Positions 49,145 to 58,434 of a stretch of 64,000 nucleotides of DNA are shown in pieces. This stretch comes from Lutibacter sp. A80. Lineage in GTDB: Bacteria > Bacteroidota > Bacteroidia > Flavobacteriales > Flavobacteriaceae. The stretch is taken from positions 1 through 64,000 of the forward strand of contig NZ_CP092480.1 of NCBI RefSeq assembly GCF_022429645.1. The letters run 5' to 3'. The translations under genes and the position numbers were made by a program. The stretch's first letter is position 1; each line of letters begins with the position of its first letter. Below the pieces are notes generated by a model that was not told the origin of the DNA, ran no database searches, and was given only the letters and a program-made list of their open reading frames with translations.

Positions 49145-50806
49145 TTATACTTCTACATCTTTATACAAAAATCGTTTTATACTTTGTTTTGGTGTTTTTT
49201 CAAATGCTTCTGGATGGAGAATTATTTTAGTAATACGCATATAAGCAGGTAAATTTTTGTTGGCTTGTGCTCTATATTTCTCTAAAATGCTATCCAATGC
49301 CGATTCTTCTACATTAGTAAGTTTCATATGGTCGAAATCAGGATATATTAGTGCTACAAGTTTACCTTTTTTTTCAACTACTAGCGAATCTCCAATATAA
49401 GCCCGTTTATTTAAAATTGATTCAATTTCTTCAGGGAAGATGTTTTGTCCTGATGGACCAAGAATCATATTTTTGCTTCTACCTTTAATATAAATAAAAT
49501 TGTCTTTATCTATAAGGCCTAGATCACCTGTATGCAACCAACCGTCTTTGTCGATAGCTTCAGCCGTGGCTTCTGGATTTTTATAATAACCCAACATTAA
49601 ATGATCACCTTTTACCAATATTTCACCAACTTCATTAATTGGATCTTCAGAATCTATTTTAACTTGCATAGCATCTACTGGCTTACCGCAACTTCCAATT
49701 CGCATTTCTTTCCAAGAAGCATAGGATATTAATGGACCACATTCAGTCATTCCATAACCAATAGTAAAAGGAAATCCTATTTTCTTAAATAGTTTTTCAA
49801 TATCTTCATTAAACGCTGCACCACCAATAACAACTTCTTCAAAATTCCCTCCAAAACCATCGTTAAGTCCAGCAAGAACTTTCTTATAAATTAATTTGTT
49901 AAGCAGCGGTATTTTTAAAAGTGTACTTACAATTGGTTTTTCTATTTGAGGTTTAATTTTCTTTTTAAATATTTTTTCTATAACAAGTGGAACAGATAAA
50001 ATTAGCCTTGGTTTTATTTTTTTAAATGCTTGTGTTATTATTGCTGGCGAAGGTGTTTTTGTTAAAAAAGTAATATGGCATCCAATTGAAAAAGGAAATA
50101 AAAATTCAAAAGCCATACCATAAGCGTGAGCCAAAGGCAAAAACGATACAATTGCATCTCCACTTTTTAAAGGCATATTATCTTCTGCAAATTTAATATT
50201 TGAAGCCAAACTTTTATGATTAAGCATTACTCCTTTTGAAAAACCGGTGGTTCCAGAAGTGTAATTAATAGCTGCTAATTCATCATTACTAATGTTTTCA
50301 AACTTTAAATCTTCAGGCTTCAATCCATTTGGAAATAAATTATTATAATCTTTTTCAAATGAATCATAAGCAGTTTTAATTTTATCAATACGGTAATCCG
50401 AAAGGAAATTATCATTTAATATTAATATCCCTTCTAGTGTTTTCATTTCCTCAAAATTATATTTAGAATATAAATGATTAGAAACAAAAAATAATTTAGC
50501 ATCGGAATGTGTTACAATATGATGCACATCCGTTGATGTAAAATCAGGTAGTATTGGAACAACTACTGCTCCATAACTTACTATTGCCAAGAATGTTATA
50601 GCCCATTCAGCTGAATTTTTACCAATAAGAGCAATCTTATCTCCTTTTTTAATTCCAGATTTTTCGAAGAACAAATGAGTTTTCTTTATTCTTTCTCCTA
50701 ACTGACCGTATGTAAATTCAACTCCCTTATAATCAGCAAGTGCAAGCAAATCCCAATTATTAACAATACTTTCATTAAAATATTCAACAAGTGTTTTTTC
50801 AATCAT
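49145..50806 (-). CDS. AMP-dependent acyl-CoA synthetase/ligase
   Basis: 553 aa adenylate-forming enzyme of the long-chain fatty acid CoA ligase type. The AMP-binding P-loop is NYTSGTTGFSKGVM (181-194). GYGMTECGP (about 358-366), the HTGDLGLIDKDNFIYIKGR core (about 431-449) and the C-terminal lysine region TPKQSIKRF are intact. It probably activates fatty acids to acyl-CoA. It converges on the sensor kinase with 12 bp between stops. TATTTTTG on the minus strand (50811-50818) is a weak -7 candidate. Confidence 0.92.
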   Translation of the reverse strand: MIEKTLVEYFNESIVNNWDLLALADYKGVEFTYGQLGERIKKTHLFFEKSGIKKGDKIALIGKNSAEWAITFLAIVSYGAVVVPILPDFTSTDVHHIVTHSDAKLFFVSNHLYSKYNFEEMKTLEGILILNDNFLSDYRIDKIKTAYDSFEKDYNNLFPNGLKPEDLKFENISNDELAAINYTSGTTGFSKGVMLNHKSLASNIKFAEDNMPLKSGDAIVSFLPLAHAYGMAFEFLFPFSIGCHITFLTKTPSPAIITQAFKKIKPRLILSVPLVIEKIFKKKIKPQIEKPIVSTLLKIPLLNKLIYKKVLAGLNDGFGGNFEEVVIGGAAFNEDIEKLFKKIGFPFTIGYGMTECGPLISYASWKEMRIGSCGKPVDAMQVKIDSEDPINEVGEILVKGDHLMLGYYKNPEATAEAIDKDGWLHTGDLGLIDKDNFIYIKGRSKNMILGPSGQNIFPEEIESILNKRAYIGDSLVVEKKGKLVALIYPDFDHMKLTNVEESALDSILEKYRAQANKNLPAYMRITKIILHPEAFEKTPKQSIKRFLYKDVEV

Positions 50807-50953
50807 AGTGCAAAAATAATAATTCTTATCAATAGTGTCTTATCCTTTTAAAAATAAAAGTTACAGAGGCTAAATTACTTGTTTTATTTAGCAGTTAAGT
50901 TTTGGCAATAATGCTTAATTTTTACTAGTTTAATTATAAATATTTCTACTTAT

Positions 50954-51147
50954 TTGTTTGATTTCTATAACGAGCTTTTTGTAAATGTAAAAAGACCACA
51001 AAAAGCTTTTGAAATAACAACTGAAAATAACGATACATTTTTAACTAAAAGAATTATTTTTGCTAGTGGAAATAATTCAAGCCTTTTACTGCAGTTTATA
51101 TTGCAGGTTCAATTCTTAATAATACAATTGCAGAAGAAGAATTTTAA
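50954..51147 (+). pseudogene. Internally deleted thioredoxin-reductase-like flavoprotein remnant
   Basis: Frame one reads RPQKAFEITTENNDTFLTKR then IIFASG, the pattern that precedes the NAD(P)/FAD loop in thioredoxin-reductase-like oxidoreductases. In another frame, from about 51079 to the TAA at 51145-51147, KPFTAVYIAGS and NNTIAEEEF resemble the C-terminal GxYAAGD and final helix of the same family. The central domain of about 200 codons is missing. The enzyme cannot be functional. Confidence 0.6.
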
Positions 51148-51257
51148 TAAAACCAAAAGCTAGATAGATAAAGTATATAATTTTAATTGCTAGGTACAGT
51201 TTTTATTAAATAGCAATCTAACAGTTTATACTATTTGTGAATATAAAAAATAAAAAA

Positions 51258-51905
51258 ATGAAATTTAAAGCAGCAATTTTTGATTTAGATGGTACATTAG
51301 TGAACTCACTCCAAGACCTTTCGGATTCAATGAATATTGTACTAGAGCGTAATAATTACCCTACACATAGTTATAAAGAACATCAAAGTTTTATTGGAAG
51401 TGGAATTAGAAGCCTTGTAAGTAAATCTCTTCCATTAGCACATAATGATGAAAAAGAAGTGAATCGTTGTTTTAATTCTATGCTTGAAGTATATCGCGAT
51501 AATTGTACTATTAAAACAGCACCTTATGATGGGATTATAGAATTGTTAGATAATTTGGTTTCACGTAATGTTAAGCTAAGTATATTATCTAATAAAGCAG
51601 ATGAGTTTACAAAGAAAATTGCAGCTACTATTTTTCCTAATTATTTTAATCCAGTTATTGGTTTAAGTGATGAAAAACTTAAAAAACCAAATCCGTTTGG
51701 GGCTCTAGAAATAAGTAAAAACCTAGGGATAAAAGCTGAAGAAATAATTTACATAGGAGATACAGGTATAGATATGCAAACTGCCAATAATGCAAATATG
51801 TTTGCAGTGGGTGTATTATGGGGATACAGAACTAAAGAAGAATTAATTTCAAATGGGGCAAAATATGTATTAAATAATCCTTTAGATTTACTTAATATTT
51901 TGTAG
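51258..51905 (+). CDS. HAD family hydrolase (phosphoglycolate phosphatase-like)
   Basis: 215 aa when started at the ATG at 51258; an in-frame GTG at 51237 would add seven lysine- and asparagine-rich residues that lie before the fold, so the ATG is preferred. HAD motif I is FDLDGTL (Asp9 nucleophile, Asp11), motif II LSILSNK, motif III Lys in KKPNP and motif IV YIGDTGIDMQTA. The cap domain (about 18-85) is of the Gph type. The substrate may be 2-phosphoglycolate or another small phosphate ester. Confidence 0.9.
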   Translation: MKFKAAIFDLDGTLVNSLQDLSDSMNIVLERNNYPTHSYKEHQSFIGSGIRSLVSKSLPLAHNDEKEVNRCFNSMLEVYRDNCTIKTAPYDGIIELLDNLVSRNVKLSILSNKADEFTKKIAATIFPNYFNPVIGLSDEKLKKPNPFGALEISKNLGIKAEEIIYIGDTGIDMQTANNANMFAVGVLWGYRTKEELISNGAKYVLNNPLDLLNIL

Positions 51906-51951
51906 AATTATCTAAACATAACTTTATTCATTTAACTAATAAAAACATCAT

Positions 51952-52347
51952 ATGTCGGGAGAAACAAATTTGCATACATTAATTAAAAATATGACACCAA
52001 AACTGAATGATGGAGACTATGTGTTTTCTACTATAAAAGATAGTAACCTTATTGATAGAAAAGATACTATTTGTGAATTTAAAGAAAATGAAGGAACTAC
52101 TATTGTTATTGAAAAGAAAAAAGCTGATGCCTTAAATTTAAAATATCAATATATTGCTTCTTGGATTACACTTATGATTCATTCATCTTTAGATGCTGTA
52201 GGTTTAACAGCTTTATTTTCAGCGGAACTAGCAAAAAATAATATTAGCTGTAATGTAATTGCAGGCTATTATCACGATCATATTTTTGTAAATAAAAACG
52301 ATGCTGAAAAAGCAATTAGTGTATTAAAAGAATTGTCAGAAAAATAA
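51952..52347 (+). CDS. ACT domain-containing protein
   Basis: 131 aa two-part protein of the COG3602 type. The N-terminal part begins [21 protein letters not shown] (about 7-27), and the C-terminal ACT-like domain (about 60-130) has [20 protein letters not shown] and [12 protein letters not shown] folds bind amino acids; the ligand here is unknown. It follows the HAD gene by 46 bp and precedes cysteine synthase by 252 bp. Confidence 0.85.
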   Translation: MSGETNLHTLIKNMTPKLNDGDYVFSTIKDSNLIDRKDTICEFKENEGTTIVIEKKKADALNLKYQYIASWITLMIHSSLDAVGLTALFSAELAKNNISCNVIAGYYHDHIFVNKNDAEKAISVLKELSEK

Positions 52348-52599
52348 AATCAACTACTTAAAGCAAAATACGTTTTAAAAAAAAATACTGTTGTTGGTAA
52401 AATAATAAGCAGCATTTTACATTTCCTTATCTTTTCAACTATCAATTAGAGTCAATCTGCTATTATTCAAGGGTTTAGTATGTTTGTAATTGTAGGCATA
52501 ATTTTTGATGTTTAAAATGAGTAATTTTTTTAATAAAAAAACGACCAATAATAGTATTAGCAATTTAATATTTAGTTAAAATAATTTTAAAGGAAAAAT

Positions 52600-53514
52600 A
52601 TGAAAATCAATAATATTTTAGAAAGTATAGGTAGCACACCAGTGGTGAGATTAAGTAAATTATTTCCGAATGCAAATGTTTGGATGAAATTAGAAAAATC
52701 AAATCCAGGAGGAAGTATAAAAGATAGAATTGCATTAGCAATGATTGAAGATGCAGAGAAAAGAAATATTTTAACTAAAGATACGGAGATTATAGAACCT
52801 ACATCTGGAAATACCGGAGTTGGTTTAGCAATGGTTGCAGCTATTAAAAACTATAAGTTAACATTAGTTATGCCAGAATCAATGTCAGTTGAAAGAAGAG
52901 CGTTAATGGCAGCTTACGGAGCTAACTTGGTGTTAACTCCAAAGGAATTAGGTTTAGGAGGTACTATTGCAAAGGCAAAAGAAATGGTTGAAAATAATAA
53001 AAATGCGTGGATGCCTTCACAGTTTACCAATCAAGCTAATCCAGAAATTCATCGTACTACTACAGCTTTAGAAATTGCAGCAGATTTTCCTGAAGGTATA
53101 GATTATTTAATTACTGGAGTTGGTACTGGTGGACATATAACTGGAATTTCTGAAGTTTTAAAAAATAAATTCTCTAATTTAAAGGTATTTGCAGTAGAGC
53201 CAAATGATTCAGCAATTATTTCTGGAGATAAACCAGGACCACATCCTTTACAAGGTATTGGACCAGGATTTATACCTGAAGTATTTAATACGAATTCTAT
53301 AGATGGTGCTATAAGAATAACAAAAGAAGAAGCATTTTTAGAGGTTCAAAATATTGCAAAAAAAGAAGGTATTTTGGTAGGTATTTCAACTGGAGCATCT
53401 TTAGCTGCAGTTAGAAAGCAATTAAAAACTATTAATGCAGATGAAACAGTACTAACTATTAACTATGATACTGGTGAACGTTACCTTTCTATTGAAGGAC
53501 TTTTTACCAAATAA
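52600..53514 (+). CDS. cysK: Cysteine synthase (O-acetylserine sulfhydrylase)
   Basis: PLP enzyme making cysteine from O-acetylserine and sulfide. 304 aa fold-type II. The PLP lysine is Lys41 ([11 protein letters not shown]), the substrate loop is PTSGNTGVG (67-75), and the phosphate cradle is [11 protein letters not shown] (about 174-184). The sequence is also compatible with CysM; the two are hard to separate by eye. It is monocistronic with a perfect terminator. Confidence 0.93.
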   Translation: MKINNILESIGSTPVVRLSKLFPNANVWMKLEKSNPGGSIKDRIALAMIEDAEKRNILTKDTEIIEPTSGNTGVGLAMVAAIKNYKLTLVMPESMSVERRALMAAYGANLVLTPKELGLGGTIAKAKEMVENNKNAWMPSQFTNQANPEIHRTTTALEIAADFPEGIDYLITGVGTGGHITGISEVLKNKFSNLKVFAVEPNDSAIISGDKPGPHPLQGIGPGFIPEVFNTNSIDGAIRITKEEAFLEVQNIAKKEGILVGISTGASLAAVRKQLKTINADETVLTINYDTGERYLSIEGLFTK

Positions 53515-53526
53515 AATTAAACTATA

Positions 53527-53557
53527 AAATTGCGGATATCAATCCGCAATTTTTTTC
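53527..53557 (+). terminator. Terminator after cysteine synthase
   Basis: Perfect 11-bp stem AAATTGCGGAT / ATCCGCAATTT with a 4-nt loop and a T run, 12 bp after the stop. Confidence 0.9.
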
Positions 53558-53725
53558 TTTTATATTTATTGAGTATTCGTTTTTTGAAAACGGTTTCATT
53601 TAAAATCTTTTATTTGAAATAGAATAAATTAAAAAAAAATAATAATTTAAATAAACAAAAAAACTAAATTTGCTGTCTAAAAATATATTTATAAATCCTG
53701 TTAGTATAGCATAAGAATTATAAAA

Positions 53726-54106
53726 GTGAAAGAACAACGGTTACATCAAATGTTAAAGATATTATTGCTCATTTCAATTTATTGTTTTGGCATATTTGTA
53801 CCTGTAAATATTGTACCTCTTTCTAAAGAGCAAGGGATAGAGAAAAGTAATGAGCAACAAGGTTATTTTTCAAATATATCTAAAGTACCTTATGTTCATA
53901 CACAAGAATCAGAAAGATTGCTTTCTGAAAGTACAGACTACATTTCGTTAAATTTTAATTTACTTTATAAAGGTGTTTGTATAACTTTATTTTCAAGTGA
54001 ATTATTATTAAAGAATAAATATAAACAATATCGAGCCTATTTCAGAAATTTACTTATTAGAAATAGGAAATCCGATTTAATTTTCCCATTCCATAATTTT
54101 TGGTAA
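53726..54106 (+). CDS. Unknown small membrane-anchored or exported protein
   Basis: 126 aa from GTG, or 118 aa from the ATG at 53750, which would put the hydrophobic segment at the very start. One N-terminal hydrophobic helix (ILLLISIYCFGIFVPVNIVP) is followed by a polar loop with two glutamine-rich stretches and a second weakly hydrophobic segment, then a strongly basic C-terminus (KNKYKQYRAYFRNLLIRNRK). No family recognised. TAAATTTG at 53665-53672 may be a -7 element. Confidence 0.6.
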   Translation: MKEQRLHQMLKILLLISIYCFGIFVPVNIVPLSKEQGIEKSNEQQGYFSNISKVPYVHTQESERLLSESTDYISLNFNLLYKGVCITLFSSELLLKNKYKQYRAYFRNLLIRNRKSDLIFPFHNFW

Positions 54107-54215
54107 TATTTTTAATTTAAAATTATCTTTTTAGATAATAGAAATTAAACTTTTAAATGCGTTGTGACTTTTCACTTCGCACAAATATTATTGTATTAAA
54201 TAAAAAATTATAAAA

Positions 54216-54698
54216 ATGGATTTTGGAACAGTCTTAATCGGTTCAGTATGCATAGCTTTATGTGCAATGCCTTTTGTATTAACAACTAGAGGTAGAAAAA
54301 AAAGAGAGAAAGAATTAATAATGTCACTTAAAAATTTAGCTAAAAATGAAAATAGTGAGATAACCCAATTTGAAACTTGTGGAAACTATGCTATAGGTGT
54401 AGATGAAATTAATAAAATTGTTTTTTTTCAATTAAAAGGTAAAGAAACATCCAAATATGAAATTGTAAAACTAGCCTCAATTAAAAAGTGTAGAATTGCA
54501 AACATTAGCAGTACAGTTAAAGGGGGTGATAAGATTATAGAAAAATTAAATTTACATTTAACTCCTATAACTAAAAGTAAAGAAGATACCATTTTAGAGT
54601 TCTATAATGCAGATTTAAGTTTTCAACTTAGTGGTGAATTACAATCAATAAATAAATGGAATTCTTTAATAAATAAGATATTAGTTGATAAAAACTAA
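54216..54698 (+). CDS. Unknown membrane-anchored cytoplasmic protein
   Basis: 160 aa. One N-terminal transmembrane helix (about 4-24) is followed by a basic stop-transfer segment (RGRKKREKE) and a soluble domain of about 125 aa with a beta-rich, PH-like alternation (NYAIGVDEINKIVFFQLKG, ILEFYNADLSFQLSGEL). Not recognised. The end of the gene forms the first arm of the hairpin at 54671-54708. Confidence 0.65.
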   Translation: MDFGTVLIGSVCIALCAMPFVLTTRGRKKREKELIMSLKNLAKNENSEITQFETCGNYAIGVDEINKIVFFQLKGKETSKYEIVKLASIKKCRIANISSTVKGGDKIIEKLNLHLTPITKSKEDTILEFYNADLSFQLSGELQSINKWNSLINKILVDKN

Positions 54699-54708
54699 TA
54701 TCTTATTT
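54671..54708 (+). terminator. Hairpin overlapping the gene end
   Basis: Perfect 16-bp inverted repeat AAATAAGATATTAGTT / AACTAATATCTTATTT with a GATAAA loop, containing the last codons and stop of the 160-aa gene. It is followed by a second hairpin at 54717-54752. Confidence 0.7.
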
Positions 54709-54716
54709 TAATGTAT

Positions 54717-54752
54717 AAAAAACACCTAATTATTACAAATTAGGTGTTTTTT
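54717..54752. terminator. Bidirectional terminator between the 160-aa gene and the C10 protease
   Basis: Stem AAAAACACCTAATT / AATTAGGTGTTTTT around a short loop, with A and T tails, between two convergent genes. Confidence 0.85.
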
Positions 54753-54767
54753 ATATAAATTACTTTT

Positions 54768-57410
54768 TTATTCCTTAATAAATTTAGTGCTATATGTGTT
54801 TTCTGTTGTTTTAAAGGTAAAGATATATAGTCCTGTTTTTAAATTAGAAACATCAATATTTAAGTTATTTATCCCATTATTTAAAGACACATTTTTTACA
54901 GATGCAATTTGCCCAATTTGGTTATAGATAATAATTTGCCCTTTTTGATTTGAATTGACTGTAATTGTATTTATAATTGAATTTTTTACAGGATTTGGGT
55001 AAATAGTAATAGTTTCTGGTAAGTTTATGGTTTTAGAAAATGTACTTTCACATTCAATACTTGTTTTTACTTGTACAAGGTCACCATTTTTTATGTCTAA
55101 AGAAAAGTTAGGATTAGATGTTTTAAATGTATCTTGTCCATTAACTGAGATTGTATAAGGTGCAGTTCCTTTGGCAATATCAATAAACAATTTTTTTGAT
55201 TGTAAACTAGTTTTTGCACTTATAGTAGTTCCTTCATTAATATTTATTGAAAAACATTGTTCGTAATTTTCAGCTTCAATTGATATGCAAAAATCATAGG
55301 TTCCTGGTGCTAAATTTTCAATGGTTTTATTAGTTGTAAAATTATAATTACTTCCTTTTATTGTAGTGCTATAATTTTGTGTTTCTTGAGCGGTAATTAT
55401 AAGTTGTCCATTATTTTTATTAGGACAAGTTTCTCCAACAGTTTCAATTTTAAAATTATTAGTTGGAAGTGTAAAGCAACCATTAGAGTTTACATTTGTT
55501 CCAGAAGTTGTGTTTGGACATAAATCGTTATCATTAAAAACACCATCGTTATCATCGTCTAATTGGCTATTGGAACAACCATTAGCATCTACTTCTTCGT
55601 CAATTGGAGTATTTGGACATAAATCAATATCATTATTAATTCCATCATTATCGTCATCTAATTGGTTATCAATTGTTGCCTCAAATTTCCATTCAACGTA
55701 ATTAGTATCGTTTTTAACAATTACACTTAAATTAGAAGCTTCATCTTTTAATCTAACATTATGAACATTTTGAAAGGGGAAATAGGCAATAGTGTTTGAA
55801 TCTATTTCATAAATTAAAGCTCTATTTGGGGTAAAGTTAGTTGCGTATCGTTTAGAAGAAGAAATTCTTAATTGATCTAAATCTGCTTTTATAAAATTAG
55901 AATAACCAACTACATATTTTTCGCCAATATTTAATGCATTGTTAGAACTTGTAAGGTTAAAATTGGTTCCTGTATCTTCATTTTGAAGTATTCCATTTAC
56001 ATATAATTTTGTTTGGTTTTGCGCGTGTGTAACCGCAATATGCGTCCATTCATTTATTGTTAAATCTTCATTAGAAATTAAACTGGTATTTGTTGTGTAT
56101 GAACTAAATTTAATAGCATAATTTGATGCAGTAATATTTGTAATTTCTAAACTAAATACATCTTGTTGGTCTAAAATTATATTTCCATTTGTGTTAGAGT
56201 CTTTTAAACGTATCCAAGTTTCAAACGTATAATCTTCAGTAAAATCTAGATCGTTATCTGGAGTTTGACGTGCATAAGCATATTGTTCACCTCCAAAATA
56301 TGCATATCCATTGTATGTGTTTATTGCGTGTACTTCAACTTCAGACCAAGAGTTTTCATAATACGAACCATTAATTTTTGCTTTTACTCTAAATTGATAA
56401 ACTTGACCTGTTGGATTTGTAATTGTGTAATTTTTTGAAGTAATTCCAGTGGAAACTTCTTCCCAGTCACCTTCATCTATTTTTTGTTCAAGTGTAAATT
56501 CATCACAAGTAATTTTATCACTTACTTCCCAATTTATAGTAAAACTATTGTTGGTTCCCGTACTTTCTATAGTGGTAATTTGAGGGTTTGGTAAAATGTC
56601 AAAAGCAGCTCCTGTAATTGTATTATAACCTGGAGAAGTACTTGTCCAACCCTGTATATTATACCAACCATTTATGTTATTATCGTTATGCCATCCCCAA
56701 TTTAAATGGTAATAAGGTACGCCGTCAACTTCTTTATAGCCATCAGCTATAAAAACATGCCCATCTCCTGTTCTACTTGCACTAACAGCAATTGGCACTG
56801 GAATACCCGCTAAGATATTTTCATTTAAACGTTGCCAAAAGAATTCCCACGTAATATCTTGATAATTGCTGGTGTATCTAAAGTGGTTTTGGTAAACAAA
56901 AGGAGTTTTGTTAATGTTTGATGTAGAACCACTAGGCTCATAATCCATTTGTAAGGCTACACCTGTATGATACATAAGCTCTCCAATAGCTTTTTGTTGA
57001 GTTTTTGTAGAAGCTTTGTTCATATACTCGTCTAACATATTATCCCAGTCATAGGTAACATTATCAAAAAAAGCTTGGTGACGAATTAATGTGCCATTAT
57101 AATTATCGTTATAAACATTACTACCAACACCTTTAATAGGCCATTTGTAATAGTATAAAATTTGTGACATTGAGATTGCAACACAGCCAGGAGATGCGTG
57201 ACTAGGAGTGTAGTAATTAGAAGGATATATGGTATTTCCTTCGTTGTCTTTGCAATTAACACTGCCCCAAACATCGGTTAAAATAGGGGATACGGTATTG
57301 CTTGTTTTAGAGTTAGTATTTTGAATATCAGGTTTATTTCCTTGAGAAAAGATAGTATTACTAAGTGTAAAAAGATATATGAATATTGTTTTTAGAAATA
57401 TTTTTTTCAT
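54768..57410 (-). CDS. Secreted C10 (streptopain-type) cysteine protease with LamG and T9SS sorting domain
   Basis: 880 aa. Signal peptide (about 1-22). C10 peptidase domain (about 45-275) with nucleophile Cys76 (SPGCVAISMSQIL), His218 (GDGHVFIADGY) and HLNWGW. Then an fibronectin-III-like domain (about 280-362), a LamG fold (about 370-545), two thrombospondin-3-like Ca-binding repeats (DDDNDGINNDIDLCPNT and DDDNDGVFNDNDLCPNT), beta-rich modules and a T9SS type A tail (YPNPVKNSI ... GLYIFTF). It is thus exported and released or anchored by T9SS. It lacks the long propeptide of streptopain. It is last in the SusCD locus, 101 bp after the LamG lipoprotein. Confidence 0.92.
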   Translation of the reverse strand: MKKIFLKTIFIYLFTLSNTIFSQGNKPDIQNTNSKTSNTVSPILTDVWGSVNCKDNEGNTIYPSNYYTPSHASPGCVAISMSQILYYYKWPIKGVGSNVYNDNYNGTLIRHQAFFDNVTYDWDNMLDEYMNKASTKTQQKAIGELMYHTGVALQMDYEPSGSTSNINKTPFVYQNHFRYTSNYQDITWEFFWQRLNENILAGIPVPIAVSASRTGDGHVFIADGYKEVDGVPYYHLNWGWHNDNNINGWYNIQGWTSTSPGYNTITGAAFDILPNPQITTIESTGTNNSFTINWEVSDKITCDEFTLEQKIDEGDWEEVSTGITSKNYTITNPTGQVYQFRVKAKINGSYYENSWSEVEVHAINTYNGYAYFGGEQYAYARQTPDNDLDFTEDYTFETWIRLKDSNTNGNIILDQQDVFSLEITNITASNYAIKFSSYTTNTSLISNEDLTINEWTHIAVTHAQNQTKLYVNGILQNEDTGTNFNLTSSNNALNIGEKYVVGYSNFIKADLDQLRISSSKRYATNFTPNRALIYEIDSNTIAYFPFQNVHNVRLKDEASNLSVIVKNDTNYVEWKFEATIDNQLDDDNDGINNDIDLCPNTPIDEEVDANGCSNSQLDDDNDGVFNDNDLCPNTTSGTNVNSNGCFTLPTNNFKIETVGETCPNKNNGQLIITAQETQNYSTTIKGSNYNFTTNKTIENLAPGTYDFCISIEAENYEQCFSININEGTTISAKTSLQSKKLFIDIAKGTAPYTISVNGQDTFKTSNPNFSLDIKNGDLVQVKTSIECESTFSKTINLPETITIYPNPVKNSIINTITVNSNQKGQIIIYNQIGQIASVKNVSLNNGINNLNIDVSNLKTGLYIFTFKTTENTYSTKFIKE

Positions 57411-57511
57411 AATAGGTAAATTTATTTTTTGAGTTAGTTACTGTAAATAAAACAGTAACTAACTCTCTATTTTACTATAACTATTAATCCAAATAATATT
57501 TTGTAATCTAA

Positions 57512-58405
57512 TTAATTTGATGGTATGGTGTAATCTTCACTTGTCCAAAATACGGTATTTACTACTTGTATGTAGTAACCGTAAACACCTTTAATTTCTA
57601 CTTTATCAAAAGAATTAACAGGATCAAAAGGAGTTAAATTTTCATCTAAATCCATTTGTAATAATGTATTGCTATCCACAACAAATCTTTCAAATTGATC
57701 AGGGGTAAAAGAGCTTGGGTATCTATCAACATAAGAAACTCTAATATTGTCAAAAGAACCTTTGTAGAAATTCATATTTCCACTTCTATACATATAATTA
57801 AAATCTAACCAAGTATCGTTTACAGGTTGTATCCATAAATCATCTTCACTAGAGTCTATTAAAACACCGTTAATATAGAATTTTGCAGTATTGTCGCTAG
57901 AAGATCTAGAGATTGCAACGTGTGCCCATTCGTTAAATTTTAAATTGATGTTAGATTCATCAGATTGCATAGTACCAACTGCTATATTATCTGAGTCTAA
58001 ACGGTTATATTTTATTGCAAAGTCTGCATTTGCATCATCGATTAAATACAATTCAAAATTTCTTCCACGTTCCATAATACAAGCCCCATTTGCATCTTTA
58101 CCAGAAACCGCATTTCTATCACCAATTAAAGCATCAGAATCAACTTTAATCCAAGTTTCGTAAGTCCAATCTTCACCAGACATAGAGCTTAAATCATTAG
58201 TATTTCCTCCACTAAAAGCATAAAATCTGTCATCTGAAGTATTAGATCCCGAAAAAGTAGGATATGTTAAATTAACACCTTCAACAAATACAGTATCAAT
58301 TTGAATTATGTTTCCAGGGTAAACAGGTAGTGGATCACTTTCGCATGAAGTAATTGTTAGACTTCCAATAAGCAATAAAAAGAATATAGGTTTTAATAAT
58401 TTCAT
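57512..58405 (-). CDS. LamG domain surface lipoprotein
   Basis: 297 aa. Lipoprotein signal with lipobox TITSC (Cys21), then a concanavalin-A/LamG-like jelly roll (about 60-260; GEDWTYETWIKVDSDAL, EWAHVAISRSS, AKFYINGVLIDSS). Such folds bind glycans or peptides. It lies directly downstream of susD (29 bp) and probably sits on the cell surface beside the SusCD complex. The LamG fold recurs in the protease encoded next, suggesting a shared ligand. Confidence 0.87.
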   Translation of the reverse strand: MKLLKPIFFLLLIGSLTITSCESDPLPVYPGNIIQIDTVFVEGVNLTYPTFSGSNTSDDRFYAFSGGNTNDLSSMSGEDWTYETWIKVDSDALIGDRNAVSGKDANGACIMERGRNFELYLIDDANADFAIKYNRLDSDNIAVGTMQSDESNINLKFNEWAHVAISRSSSDNTAKFYINGVLIDSSEDDLWIQPVNDTWLDFNYMYRSGNMNFYKGSFDNIRVSYVDRYPSSFTPDQFERFVVDSNTLLQMDLDENLTPFDPVNSFDKVEIKGVYGYYIQVVNTVFWTSEDYTIPSN

Positions 58406-58434
58406 GTTGTTTTATTTTTAAAGTTTTGTAATTG

